NCBI GenBank assembly: GCA_015680905.1
Contig: JADFTS010000027.1
Coordinates: 1-64,000 of the forward strand
From: Coptis chinensis
Lineage: Eukaryota; Streptophyta; Magnoliopsida; Ranunculales; Ranunculaceae
Direction: 5' to 3'
Length of the DNA: 64,000 nucleotides
The translations under genes and the position numbers were made by a program. Below are positions 1 to 12,600 of this stretch, one piece after another. A model generated the notes under the pieces. That model saw only the letters and a program-made list of their open reading frames with translations, was not told the origin of the DNA and did no database searches. Within the stretch, counting starts at the first letter, position 1. Each line of letters starts with the position of its first letter.

Positions 1-424
1 AAATTAAATCAAAATTCAAAGGTTTTATGGTATAATGACAATCAAGTGTCAATTAAAGCATTATTAATAGGCAAGCACCATAACCAAATGTGGACTATAG
101 TTGAAGTGCCAAATGATACCTGTCAGAGAAGAAGAAACCAAGTGAAGAAACCTAATTGCCAAATGATGAGAAGAAGAAGCCGAGAGAGCCGAGCCGTCGA
201 GAGAGAGAAATTTAATTTCGGTTTTTTTTTTTGGTTAGATCGGTTTGAACTCTTTGGTGAAGATCGGTTTTTTTTTTTTTTTAGAGAAGAGGATGAAATA
301 TCAAAATATCGGTAAATATCGGTAAATTTGGTGAATTAGATCTTGAGATCTAGAGGGCTCGATCGGACGGCTCTAATGAAAGAAATTGATAAGGGTGGCA
401 CTCTAAGAGTGGCACCCTAGACAA

Positions 425-428
<4 letters not shown>
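1..428. other. AT-rich spacer, no gene seen
   Basis: Contains two long T-tracts near 225 and 265 and an imperfect hairpin near 395-420 (GGGTGGCACTC facing GAGTGGCACCC). An 89-codon open frame at 46-315 reads through the T-tracts, has low-complexity Phe and Arg runs, and is not credible as a gene. Confidence 0.5.

Positions 429-506
<78 letters not shown>
429..506. repeat. (AT)n microsatellite, about 39 units
   Basis: Uninterrupted AT dinucleotide run of 78 bases, directly visible. Runs this long are often length-polymorphic between individuals. Confidence 0.97.
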
Positions 507-511
<5 letters not shown>

Positions 512-618
512 TCTAAAGAAAAATCATGCAAAAGTAGTTAAGGGACAAATGCCTGACAAATTGCAGAGCTAGCCATTTCCGAACGGCAAATCTTAAACCC
601 TATGTAGCCCGACAAGTA

Positions 619-795
619 GTTTTCATTTTATTTTTTAATTTTTTTTGGCAATCCTGTCTCATTGTGTTTTCATTTTATTTTTTAATTTTTTTGGCTATCT
701 TATCTCATTGTTACTGGTTGGGTTCGATCCTCATACCTCTATATCATTATTACCCAAAGATTTTACCAATAACATTGGGCTAGTTAGCACATACA
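619..795 (+). repeat. Short dispersed repeat, SINE-like, with internal 46-bp duplication
   Basis: A T-rich 46-base segment (619-664) is repeated directly at 667-712. It is followed by a Pol III B-box-like GGTTCGATCC and a conserved stretch ending in TTACCAA and CTAGTTAGCAC. The same arrangement recurs on the minus strand at about 18,500-18,600, 43,230-43,350 and 51,535-51,655. The B-box resemblance suggests a tRNA-derived SINE, but no convincing A box is seen, so the class is tentative. Confidence 0.35.
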
Positions 796-809
796 AACTA
801 TAATAAAAC

Positions 810-1286
810 GAGTGATTTTTTGCTCCCAACAATTTTTCCTCCAAAGGCTCCAAACCCAATCAAAAAGCAACACATGTCTATAATATATTTTGAAATTCAA
901 CTACGAATAATTGCCATTTTTTTAGACTTACCAATTTGCCCTCATCAAAATTTAAAGAGAAAAATTAAAATATTTGTTGAAAAAAAAAAAGAAATAATAT
1001 TTTAAATGTGTTTTTTTCATCTTGTATGTCAACTCATGAATAATGAATAGAGTGATTCCCCAAAAATATTTTTTTTTATTAGAGCTCAAATGATAATTAT
1101 TGAATTTTTTGATTAAATAAAAAAACTAAAGAAGAAATTGTTGACCAATATTCTAAGGGTAAAATCGGAAGTGCAAATCTAAAGAAATATGTTGCTATTT
1201 GGATCTCCCATATAATTGACAGGTGCCGCTTTTTGATTGGGATTGGAGCCCTTAGAGGGACTATCCCTGGGAGTAAAAATTCACTC
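810..1286. mobile_element. Fold-back MITE with long inverted arms (MULE-like)
   Basis: The left arm starts GAGTGATTTTTTGCTCCC and the right arm, read on the other strand, starts GAGTGAATTTTTACTCCC. Similarity continues inward for well over 100 bases on each side, so most of the 477-bp element could fold on itself. Flanks are ATAATAAAAC on the left and TTAACAAAAC on the right (8 of 10 identical), which fits a decayed 9-10 bp target duplication of Mutator type. No coding capacity was found. Confidence 0.7.
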
Positions 1287-1296
1287 TTAACAAAAC

Positions 1297-1701
1297 CTCT
1301 CCGTCGTGTGAACACGCACACTGTTTTTCATTATCTGCCCTTTTTTTATGAAGTTCGGCACACCACAAGCAAAGCATGGACTAATTACAAAGTGGTCAAG
1401 CCTCTATGGACTTACCTCCATTATAACGAAAGTGATAACTAACACAACCAGAGACCCGTTAATAACACCTCCAGTCTCCAGAGTCCGGGCAGCCCTATGC
1501 TCGTTAAAAAAATATAATTTACGTCTACTTTTCCATTACAAATCGTAATCGCCATGATTAGACAGTTACGCCCCATGAGCCAGCAAAGTTTGTGGTAGCA
1601 ATTCGTAAAAATGATGCCATATTTTGACTCAGCCAATTTCTCTCTCAACTTTTGACAGACTCCCCTCCATGAACAGTTGAAAATCTGAAGTAAGATTCAA
1701 C
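1297..1701. other. 3' flank of the minus-strand hydrolase gene
   Basis: Non-coding stretch between the MITE and the hydrolase stop codon, likely including that gene's 3' UTR and polyadenylation region. No domain is recognisable in its short open frames. Confidence 0.4.
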
Positions 1702-4700
1702 TTATATCCTAGAATTCAACCATTCAATGATATCGTTTGCAATAACTTCTCGTTCAGGTTCAAAGAGGAGATCATGTAATAATTCTTTATAGAGTTTGAT
1801 AGATTTGTCAGGAGAAGATGCCTTTTGATACAATTCTAAAGAAGCTTCCGGGTCAATTACAGCATCGGCAGTGCCATGGAGAACTAGGAAGGGGGTAGTT
1901 AATCTGCTTAGGTGCTGTTGCAGGTACGACGAGATGCATAAAATCTCATAACCAGTCCTGACCCTGATGAAACCTGTGTACACTAGTGGGTCTGTATACT
2001 TGGCAATGAGAGCTTCCGGGTCTCGCGAAACAGATGTCCCATTCTTGTTTGCAGCTCTAAACTGATATGTGGGTAATAAAAAGGAGACAATTGGTGCAAG
2101 GACCTGCAAATAGAAAAAATGCTTTAACTTTAATTCTTGAAAAAGCTTCACAAAAAAAAAATACTAACATTGAGATGTGTAATACAGAAATACAGTTTGT
2201 ATCTTCAAAATAACAAGAACATCAACAGGTGAAGATTACAAGCTTACCCTTTACCAGATTAATATCTAGATACCTTCTTTCTTCATTATGTAGAAACAAC
2301 TTGTTTTTCTCGTAAGTAGAGCCACACAGGCATAAGGACATAAGGTGCCTAATCTTGGCACTTGAAGAAAAACGTATTAAAGTTCCAAATAACGTGAATA
2401 AGAGCCTGCTTAATTACCCGAAAGATTGAATGGGTTGGCTGAACTCGTACTGCAGGCGACGTTAACACCACACCTTTAACAAGGACTCCGATATTTGGAT
2501 CAAGTAGTGCCTAAAATAATGGAAAGTACGCATAAGAAAGAACCCTCTAGATAGTTCAAATGAGTAGATAAAACAATTAAAATTAAATTTGCAAGGACAA
2601 TGAACTAGCACACCTTTAGGATAATAGCTCCACCTGTTGAGTGTCCAAAGCAAAAACATGGAAGCCCTTTATTTTCTTTTAAGATCTTTTCAAGAAAGAC
2701 TTTCTGTAAAATGTTGATAACAACAACAACACAAATTGCTTACTCACTCTGTATGGTCTGTATGAACTTAATATCAATAATTTAATGCAAGAGGATATAC
2801 CATATCGTTGACAGCATAATCAAGGGAATGAACATAACCATGCAGTCCATCACTTCCTCCGTGTCCTAAAAAAAAAAAAAAATACTAGTAAGACGCATGC
2901 ATAACTAAGGTGAAAGCAAATTTTATGAAAGTGATTTATTATCATCAACTAAAATAGATATAACATTCATACTTCATAGAGATGTTTTCGCTCAAGACAT
3001 TTTACATTTTTTAAAAAAATAAAAATAATAGAATAATGTACCTGCTATTCTCAAAATTAAACAAATAAAACAAAAAAGGTATTTTCTTAGAATAGCGCAA
3101 CTCAGTAATGGCAATTGTCAATTAACAAGAGAAGAGACAGCAAACCAGTTATATATTGACAAGACGAATGATTGACTACTACTGCCAAGCCCTTACACTC
3201 TTACAGAGACAAATTTCGAGTTTCTTCTCACTCCAAAGTTCTTTGTCCTCTTTCAGGTATCAATACTACGTCAGAAACTCCACTGGGATGATTATGAAAC
3301 TCCCGGGTCGAAATGATTTTGAAATCAACCATTAACCACAAACTTAAAATTGGACTGGATGCCAATAAGAATCAACCAGAAAATAGTAAAAGAACATTCT
3401 CGTAACATCTTCTGTTTTTGACAATACATATTGTATTATAGACGTCAAATATTTTCTACTGAATAAGATTAAAGATAACAGAAAAACCTCAAGAAAGAGC
3501 ATGTGTATATCTAGGTGTCTGGTACTAGATTGCTGAAGCACTAAAGTATATCACCAGAATACGAGATGTAAGTAACTACCTATTATACATCTGTTTACGC
3601 AGAAGTTGATAAACATTATGGCAAAGGTCATATTTGATATTTCCATAATTCCCTAACCCTTTGCACAGCATACACAGAAGTTTGATAAGGCTCTATGTGT
3701 AACACGAAGTTGTGTTGACTGCAACGAACACACTTTATCAATCGCATACCGTCAATGTTCCTGCTGGAAAATCATCCTGCTGGAAAATCATACTGCAACC
3801 AGAAGAGGAATATATAGAAAACTCCATGTGTAATATATTTGGTTCTTATACTAAAAATCACTTTTTAATGAATCTTCACCATGGTAGTAGGGTTGAATAT
3901 TGTCCCAAAACACATTTTTACTTACATAAACACTTCTTTAATAATACTCCATGTTAAAGCTGGTTCACGATAGTACGAGTCTTCACTCGAGCTGGTTTTA
4001 TATGATCCACACAAATTTGCGGGAGGTCCAAGTAGTGTGTTTATCAATTTGGCTTTTAGCTTCATGATTCCATGTTACAAAATGTTGAGTCCCAAGGAAC
4101 AAGAACATGGAGTCGTGGAGCAGGAGCAAGAGCAGCAGCTAATTCAAAAAGTTGCCAACACAAGGAGCAAGTAAACACACTCCACATGTGTATTATAGCA
4201 ATTTCTCACCGTAAAGGAAACAGGTGTGACAACATGTTTGAGGAAGACAGGCACAGTTCATAATTAACCAAATACATGTACATATCAGGAAATATTGCGT
4301 AAAACCGTTCCAGACTTACCAATCCAGTCCATTCCATAAACTTTATATCCATTAGCATTAAGTTTCTTCGCAAAATCGCTGTATCTCCCACTGTTTTACA
4401 CATTGAAGAAGCTTTAATATTAGCTTCAGCACGACAAATTGGTAACAACAAAGTCAGTTCTCCATTAACTGACCTATGCTCGTTCAATCCATGTAACAGA
4501 ACCACCAACCCCCTGCACAATACATATATACAAATATGTTTTATTATATATATGCTACATAAAAGAAATAATTTTCCCCGACTTGGAGGACATAAGTAAC
4601 ATTTCTCTGACAAGGAAAAATCTCACTAAATAGTTCGCTACTCAAATCCAGTTCCATTAACATATCCAATACAAAGTTACCACCACAACTCAATTAAAAC

Positions 4701-6373
4701 AGGAATAATTATCAGAACGAGAACCAGACTATGACTAAGTAGATACCTAATGAAGTCATGAGAAGATCATAATGCCACTCATCAACAACTTTCATTCTTT
4801 GAGATTGAAGAATTATGCTAGAGCTTTTAGACTAGGATTTGTATACCATATTCGTGATATGCTCTCTTCTTTTTACTGTGTTTGTGTGAAGACCAAGCCA
4901 GTAGTATGAGCAAACCATTTTTCAATAAATACGACTCGTGAACTATAACAAACCACTGAATGGTCGATAAATAAATACTGTGGTGGTATGATGAATAATA
5001 AGAAATCAACTTCTAGGAAATGGAGACATTTAGATTGCATCAGGGATGTCCTGCTACACGAAGCCAGCTATGGTATAGGGTATAACTCGACCAAGAATAG
5101 GGATTAACCAAATGTAGGTAAAAAAAGTACATATTTGACCCAGTAAGATTCTCTTACTATTAAAACATAGATCTCCTAAACTTGCGTGCCAACTGAGGAA
5201 TTATATCCACACTGATAATTAGAATGGAATACAGGGCATTGCTGCACTGTGATGATGATGACAGGACCTGATTGTTATGCTAAGGTGGACCCACCATCTG
5301 AAACTAGGAAAGTGGTGTCGCTGCACAAAAACGATTGGGAGAAAAAACACAAAAAAGCCTTATCCTCGAGGCCTCACAAAGGAAATCTAACTAAAAGGAC
5401 AAGAGGCTGATACTGTAAGGGAACTTTTCAACCTCGTTCGATCTTCCATTATAAACAAAGTAATATACTCACAATTTGAATTAAACTTTCAAAAATTAAT
5501 AGCAATCTGAAAAATGAGATTCTTTATTAATCCAGACACTGTGGGAAAAGGCAAAGCCCATTTTCAATTTTCGATTTCAAAGTAGTCCTCCATTGGAAAC
5601 GCAAAGAAGAATAAAAACGCCTAATTATTATTTATGTATCTACTCTGTATATTCCTCTTGTTGCTGGAAAAGTAAATGCAAAGGCATAAGTTCGTCTAAG
5701 GTAGACCAGAGATAGCATCATAGCATAACAACTGGGAAGTCAACACATAATTCATCACACACACACACACACACAAAAGGTTCCAACAAAGCCATAAAAG
5801 GTGTTGAAGCCATATAATGAATAAAAGAGGAATCAGTGAATGAGTAAGGGACCTGATGCCATTGGAAATTGGCGTCCACGACTGCGTGAATAGTGTATCT
5901 CCTCTGGAGGGTGGAAACAGAGAGACTTCCTTCTCTGTAGTGTCATCAGCATCATCGTCCAGAGTAGCCCTCCCGATGGCAAGCGCTCTTCTGGAAGCGA
6001 CATCTGAATCCCCTGAAACCACAACGGCATTGTTGTTGGCGGTCCTTTTATTTTGAACCATTACCATCCCTGCAGCTGGTAAACGGAAGAAGCGAGTTTT
6101 CCTATTCGTACTACTAGTGGAAATGTCGTGATTCTTCTCATCTTTGGAGGAGGAAGAGGACGACTTGTCAGGTGTGGACGAGGAGGAGGACGAAGGAGAT
6201 CGTTTGCTGGTGCGTCCGAGCTGGAAAGGGAAGAGCAATAAGAAGAAGAGAAATGCTTTGATGAGCAAAACCAGGCTCTTCAAAGCCCTCAGTGAGAAAA
6301 GCGCATTTACACGCCCGCTAGCTCCCGATGTTAGTAACAATGGAGCCCTCGATGACGATGAAGCCAATTCCAT
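1702..6373 (-). CDS. Alpha/beta-hydrolase, monoacylglycerol lipase / caffeoylshikimate esterase-like, 7 exons
   Basis: Exons on the minus strand: 6373-5853, 4512-4474, 4390-4320, 2865-2801, 2703-2614, 2510-2418 and 2103-1702. All introns are GT-AG and the phases join to 1,281 nt (426 aa plus stop). About 175 N-terminal residues form an extension with a hydrophobic segment (residues about 32-50, LLIKAFLFFLLLFPF) and Ser/Asp-rich stretches, as in the longer plant members of the family. The hydrolase core follows: oxyanion-hole motif LLHGLNEH, nucleophile elbow GHSTGGA (Ser), HGTADAVIDP (Asp) and LLHDLLF (His), so the catalytic triad is intact. Family members cleave monoacylglycerol, lysophospholipid or caffeoylshikimate esters; substrate cannot be told from sequence. 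The hydrophobic stretch suggests membrane association, possibly plastid or ER. Introns 1 and 3 are over 1.3 kb. It looks functional. Confidence 0.92.
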
Positions 6374-7073
6374 TGTTTTTACAATAGAGGAAAATGGACG
6401 AAAACGTATATCTGTTTTTCTCTTTTTTTTCTTCTAAAAGATAAACGAGCGATTGCTGGCTAAATATCAGGGAACTGCAACGAACTTACAAGAAGAAGAA
6501 AGTAGCTATGTTCAGCCAAATTTAGCCTTCTTTTAATAGCTTTTATTTATTATTGTAACACGTGGTCGAGATTTGAAGAGGACGACTTTCGTGTTTGTGT
6601 GCCCGTGATATCTTGATAACAAAACGAATCTTCTACATTAATGAACGAATGAAAGTACGAGAAGATAGATACAAACTGCAAATCCCACGCTTTTTGTTTC
6701 TGAGTCTGTCTAATTAATCCACGTGTACCATGCGTGAAGACGATGGAGTTTAAACTTCAAAATATTTCAGGTTCTTCTTTATTCTTAGACTTTTGCAAGT
6801 TGAAACTATAAATAGTTATATCTAAACTATAAATGGCACGCGCAATGAGTCTGCAACTCCATAGAGAAGTGAGAGAGAGGAGACTCGGTGGTGTTGAAAT
6901 GGGGAGGATAAGTGAGGACGTTTGCGTGGAAATTAGGAAGAGGTTTTTTTTCTTTCTCTTTTTTGACTTTTGTGGACACGCCGTGCGGGCGGGTGCCACC
7001 AGTGAATAGAGAGTCCAGCTTTGGTAGAATAGTGCTACACGTACCTACTTTTTTGACTTTTATTGCGAAATGC
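6374..7073. promoter_or_regulatory. Upstream region of the hydrolase gene, with two G-box/ABRE-like motifs
   Basis: ACACGTGG at about 6,558-6,565 and CCACGTGT at about 6,719-6,726 are G-box cores of the type bound by bZIP/bHLH factors, and the first matches the ABA-response element. They lie roughly 185 and 350 bases upstream of the hydrolase start. CTATAAATAG near 6,806 is a TATA-like box in the plus direction, followed by a short open stretch from an ATG at 6,846 that matches nothing I recognise. No regulation has been shown. Confidence 0.4.
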
Positions 7074-7084
7074 AATACTCACGA
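7074..7084. repeat. LINE target-site duplication, left copy (AATACTCACGA)
   Basis: Identical to 13,934-13,944 immediately after the element's poly-A tail. An 11-bp exact duplication is typical of target-primed reverse transcription. Confidence 0.9.
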
Positions 7085-7307
7085 GAGCAAGAAGTCCAGA
7101 GCTCTCCTGCGGCTAAAAGCAGCTCCCTTCGTCTTTGTTTCCCCCCTTCCCCCCCTCCCTACCTCTCTCTTGGTCCTTTCGAGGGTCTAGAGTTTTTCAC
7201 AAGGCTGGTAACAAGTCTTGTCTCCGATAATACCCGCATAGGGGTGTTTTTTTGGGGACTAAGTGTAGTTAGAAGTGGGTTTCTTCCCTGGGCTATGAGA
7301 AGTTAAG

Positions 7308-9638
7308 ATGTTAAGAGAAAATCCAGTAGAAGACATGGCTGATATGCTTGAACAAGATGGGCTGGCTAGAGTCAAGATAGAGAAACTCCAAGTGGAGATG
7401 GGTAATCTCTTCTATTCAAAAAAAAAACGAGTAGTAGAGATTGTAAGTAAGAATAACGAAGACAACACCGCTGAACAGCGCACCTTGATGGGTAAGCTGT
7501 ATGGAGGCAAAGCTATCTCTCTACAAGATCTTGCAGATGAGCTATATTAATGTTGGCAAATAAGGGGGCCTACAAAGATAGAGCTGATAGCAAAAGGATA
7601 CTATAGGATGGAGTTTGAAGAAAAAAAGGAATTGGACCATGTGAAGGAAAATGGCCCTTGGTTGATACAAGGGTTCATATTTTCAGTTAAGAAAGGGATT
7701 CATACCGATGAGGTGGCAATTGCAAAGAAGTTTGATCTGGTGGATTTATGGATCCAGATCTATGGAATCCCGAGAGATCGAATAACAGAAGAAAATGTTC
7801 GGAGTGTGGGAGTCATACTTGGCAAAGTAAAGGCTATGGATCTATGCTGCCAAAGGGAGTTTCGGACTCCGGTAGCTATGGTAAGGGTACGCATGGATAT
7901 AAAGGAAAGGTTGATGAAAGGCATAGATTTTCGAACAGAAGGGGAAGTGATCCGAGTGACCTTCAAATATGAAAAATTGGAGATCTTCTGCTATTTTTGT
8001 GGATGCATAGGGCATGATATTTACTACTGTAATAAAAAAGAGATATACATCATAGAGATGCGCAAACATGGAGGATGCCCCAGAGATATTAAAAATAACT
8101 TCTCGTTCATGTTGAGAGCCAATGTCTTCTTCAATGGTGAGGCTAGCACGGGGCCAGTTTCTGTTACTATATCTGGAACCCTAAGAAAACCAAGATCAGA
8201 TCAGATTTCGGCCAGAAATAGAAGTTCACCGGGGAAAAGGCTATGATATGGAGTAGGAGTGCTGACATCACCACTAATAGTGGGAACGGTAGAAAGTGTA
8301 TCAAAAGTCAGGGGCAGGAGTACGGAGGTCAGAGAGCATGAAGTACGAGAGAACAGAACGGCTAGTTCAGAAGCTGAGGTGGAAGAGTCAGTTACCGTTG
8401 GAGGGGCAGGTTCAAACTATGGAGGCTTTTTGGTGCAAACTGAAGGTCATGAGCAAGTAGGGAAGACCCAAGCCCAGGAAAAGGAAAGAAAAGGCCTTAG
8501 CCCAGAGCAGTTAAGTGGGACTGAGACCCATAGGGGAGCTGTGGTGGTTTGGAGCCCAGAGACTAGGGCTGCGGGAATGGACCTAGGAAAAAGCCATAAT
8601 GAAATAGCTTTTGAATCTAGTTTGTTGGGAAAAGGAGACCTGATGGAGGGTCACGATAAGGAAAAGGAAAAGAAAAGGTAAGATGCCAAGCTGTCGTGTT
8701 AGGGAGGCCAGCTATGAAGGGTGGTTATCTAGGGGAAAAGAGAAAATCTCTTGGTGGATCACACCTCGCCGTTTTTGGCCCCCCCCTCCCTAAACAATCA
8801 TTTCCAATATGGAGAAGTGTGAAGCTGATGGGAGAGATCATGCGTATGCTCCAACAGGTTTACTTCACCTTTATTGGGTCACCAAAACGTGGGAGGGGAT
8901 ATAAAACTCTTGTTTCAAAAGGACAGAGCAAAGGAAAATCTAAGAGAAGGGTGAGAGAAGTGGAAGGGATCAATGTGGGAAGTAAGAGGAAAGTGTGCGG
9001 TGGGTGGGAAAAAACTGTGGCAAGGATGGATGATGAGGGATGGCGAAGGCACAGCTTAAGAGTGGCGGCTAGACACTCAAAAAGGGGTAAGAGAGAGGCA
9101 GACGACTTGAGAGCAAAAAGGTTAGGCCATTTGCTGATTCCAGAAGAAGCTCCAATCATAGCTATATCTAGTGATTCAAGGGAGTCAGTGGAACCAAATA
9201 TTTCAAATAACTCATTGAGCTCTAGTGGACAATCAGAAGAAGGATGGGGGTTCAGAAATACCAGAGGAGGACATACCATCCGATGCTTTCACAGATGAAG
9301 AAGAGGATGAGCCAACAGAAGAAGAAGATATGGATATGGTGGTGTTCAATGCAGATTCCCAAGACGAGGTCTCAGTGGGGAATGCTCCTCTGGACCTGAC
9401 TCATGGAAGTCCAGATGGGGGTGGGTATGAATCTGAAAGGAGAGTATCTCGAAGTTGTCTAGAGCAACCAACACCGCTGGCCATGGATGATTCCACAGTA
9501 ATAAGGGGAAAAGTGAGTAAAGGAGATAAAAATGAAAATGATGGAAGCAAGATAAGGGGCAAAAGTAACTCAAGTGGATACAATGGGGATGGAAGCTCAG
9601 AGGAGGAGAACTCAGGAAAGGAGGTCAGCAGCAAATAA
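7308..9638 (+). pseudogene. LINE ORF1: DUF4283 domain and zinc knuckle, disrupted
   Basis: Read in one frame from 7,308 to 8,681, interrupted by stops at 7,548-7,550 and 8,244-8,246. Residues encoded between 7,500 and 7,960 match the DUF4283 RNA-binding fold typical of plant L1 ORF1 (ENGPWLIQG near the middle). At 7,989-8,030 there is a CX2CX4HX4C zinc knuckle (Cys-Tyr-Phe-Cys ... His ... Cys). The rest is a charged, low-complexity tail with frame changes near 8,690 and 9,225. ORF1 proteins bind element RNA in the ribonucleoprotein. Both core stops can be explained by a single C-to-T or G-to-A change. Confidence 0.85.
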
Positions 9639-9657
9639 AAGCTAGGGGAAACTAACC

Positions 9658-12600
9658 ATGGAAAAGATAAGAGTGGGGAAAGCAAAGAGGAAGCAACTAG
9701 CAGTGGGGGCCTGTGCCTGTCTTCCCCAGGGTTCGCGGTGGCTGTCCCATCACAGCTACCTTGGTATCCATAACGATACACGCCTGAAATTGCCGGGGGA
9801 TCGGTACCACCACGGCAGTTCAACAGTACAACTAAAGGACCTAATAGGGAAGTTTGACGTAGATATAGTGTGCTTATCAGAAACTAAGGCCACTAAGGAG
9901 TACATAGTAAAGATAGGAAAGCAGTTGAAGTTCAGTGGAGTTTTTGCGGTGCCAGCCAGAGGTTTAAGTGGGGGTCTAGCTATTCTATGGAAGGAAGGTG
10001 TGGAGTTGGACATTTTGGGAGCATCTCACAATCAAGTGACAGGTAAACTTGCAAATTATTTTCATAATGATCCTTGGTATTTTACTTTTGTGTATGGATA
10101 ACCGATTGCTAATAATATAAACAAGGTGTGGGATGATTTGAGGGAGGTAGCCCCTTTAGTTCCAGGCCCCTGGTGTATGTTTGGAGACTTTAATGCTATC
10201 TCAAGTCTGGATGAAAAAATTGGAGGGAAATGCAGAATCACAAAGAGCATGCATGACTTCAATGACTTCATAAATGATTTGGGCCTAGTAGACTTAGGTT
10301 TTAAAGGCCCCAAATATACTTGGAGTAATAATAGAAAGCCAAAAGACCATATAATGGAAAGGCTGGATAGAGCTATGGCAACCCTTGAATGGCTTGTGGC
10401 ATTTCCTAATGCCCAGATTAGAACTTGGGCCAATGCTATTTCAGATAATATCCCCTTGTTCATTAATCTTGAGAAACAAGAAGAAAAGCTCCCCAGACCT
10501 TTTAAATTCTTTGATATGTGGCTTCAACATGAGACCTATTTGGAGGTCATTGAAAAATCTTGGAATTCTATTGAGCATGATCTCCCTGACAGGAATCTTG
10601 TGAAAAAACTGGATAAGACTAAGCTAGACTTATCTATGTGGAATAAACATGTTTTTGGTAATATCTTTACCAATATCAAAGCTACCCAAGCCAAACTTGA
10701 TAATGTGCTCACTAAGCCTTTCAGCATTGATAATTATAATAAAGCAAAAAGGCTTAAAGATGATCTTCTTGAGTGGTATAATAAAGAGGAGGATTTCTGG
10801 AAACAAAAGTCTTCCAATTCCTGGCTAAAAGATGGGGCCAGGAATACCAAATATTTCCACCTCTCTACCATCTATAGAAGAAGAAAGAATACCATTACTA
10901 AGATCAGAAATAATGAAGGGGGTGGACTGAAGGTAGGACTGAGGTGGGAGCTTATTTAAATCAATATTTCAGAGACATTTTCACCTCAGATCACCCTGAG
11001 AGGAATGAACATATCCTTGAGCTGTTCCAGCTTTGTGTGATAGATAAGGAAAATGAGATTCTCACAACCATACCCAGTAGTGGGGACATCTGGGCTGTGG
11101 TTAGAAAGATGGGGAGTCATAAGTCTCCTGGGCCTGATGGGTTCCAAGACATTTTCTATAAAAAATGCTGGGGTATCATAGGGCCTGCTGTGATTGCCTT
11201 TGTTCAGGACTTCTTCATCCAAGGAATCCTGAATCCTGGTATGAATGAGACTCACCTCATGCTGATTCCTAAGATCAAGAATCCTGATCATGCCTCAAAG
11301 TTCAGACCCATAAGTCTTTGTAACTTTGGGTACAAAATCATCTCCAAGCTTCTGGCCAACAGACTTAAAGGTCTGATAAATAGAATTGTTTCCCCATTCC
11401 AAGGGGCTTTTATCAAAGGCAGAAGTATAGGAGATAATGTGGGCCTAGCTTGTGAGGTCATCCACAACATGAAGAATATGAGGAATAAGAATGAAGGTTG
11501 GATTGCTCTCAAGCTAGATATGGCCAAGGCTTATGACAGGGTAGAATGGTCCTTTATTGATGGTATTTTTGAGAAGTTGGGTTTCAATCAAAAGTGGAGG
11601 CATATGATACAACAATGTGTATCTACTGTGTTCTTTCAGGTCATGTTGAATGGGTCCCCTTTGGATAGGTTTAGCCCTGAAAGAGGGGTTAGACAAAGAC
11701 ATCCATTATCCCCTTATATGTTCATTCTTGTTTCTGAAGCCTTATCTAGGATGGTGGCTAGAGCTGAGCAAGGGGAGGAGATACATGGTATAAAGATAAA
11801 AAGGAACTCCCCTGCTCTAACTCATTTGTTATATGCTGATGACCTTATTCTGTTTACTAAAGCTAGCATGGCTGAAAGTGGGAATCTAAAAAGGATTATG
11901 GATGATTATTGTGAGGCCTCAGGCCAAAATATTAACTATGAGAAATCCAGTATCTTTTTTAGTAAGAATGTCTCATACAGACAAAAGATAAGGGTTAAAA
12001 GATTCTGGAAGGTAAGGAATTTTGCCCCTAAAGAAAAGTACCTTGGGGTACCCATCATGCTGACTAGGAAAAAGTCAGAGGACTTTGATTATTTGGTAGA
12101 TAAAATCAATAATAAGATTAGAGGGTGGAAGGCCAAAGTCCTGTCACAAGCTGGGAGAACAACTCTTATCCAAGCTGTGATCCAGGCCACCCCTCTATAT
12201 GCCATGTCAACTTATCTGCTTCATGTGGCCTCATGCAAGAAGATTGATAAGGCATACAAAGATTTATGGTGGTCTGGAAAAGACCAAACAAAAGGTGCTC
12301 ACACCATAGGGTGGAAGCATATATGCCAACCCAAAAGCTCTGGAGGCTTGGGTTTGAGAAAAGCTAGAGATATGAATAAAGCAATGCTGGCTAAGCTGCC
12401 ATGGAAAGCTGCCACTGATGTGAACTCTCTCTAGACGAGGACTATGTTCAGTATTTATGGAAAAGGTTGGATAGGGGATGTGAAAAAACCCCCTGACAAG
12501 GCTTCCTATTTTTGGAAGGGCATCCATAAAACCTTTAATGAGATAAGTGGTGGTCTCATCTGGGCCATTGGTGATGGGAATTCCATCTCTATTATGAAGG

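Noticed and set aside
5833..6437. Open frames overlapping the first hydrolase exon in other frames
   Set aside because: They are shadows of exon 1, which has correct splice signals and strong family similarity.
9401..9823. Minus-strand Pro/Leu/Ser-rich open frames within the LINE
   Set aside because: Reverse reading of the charged, purine-rich ORF1 tail; no independent support.
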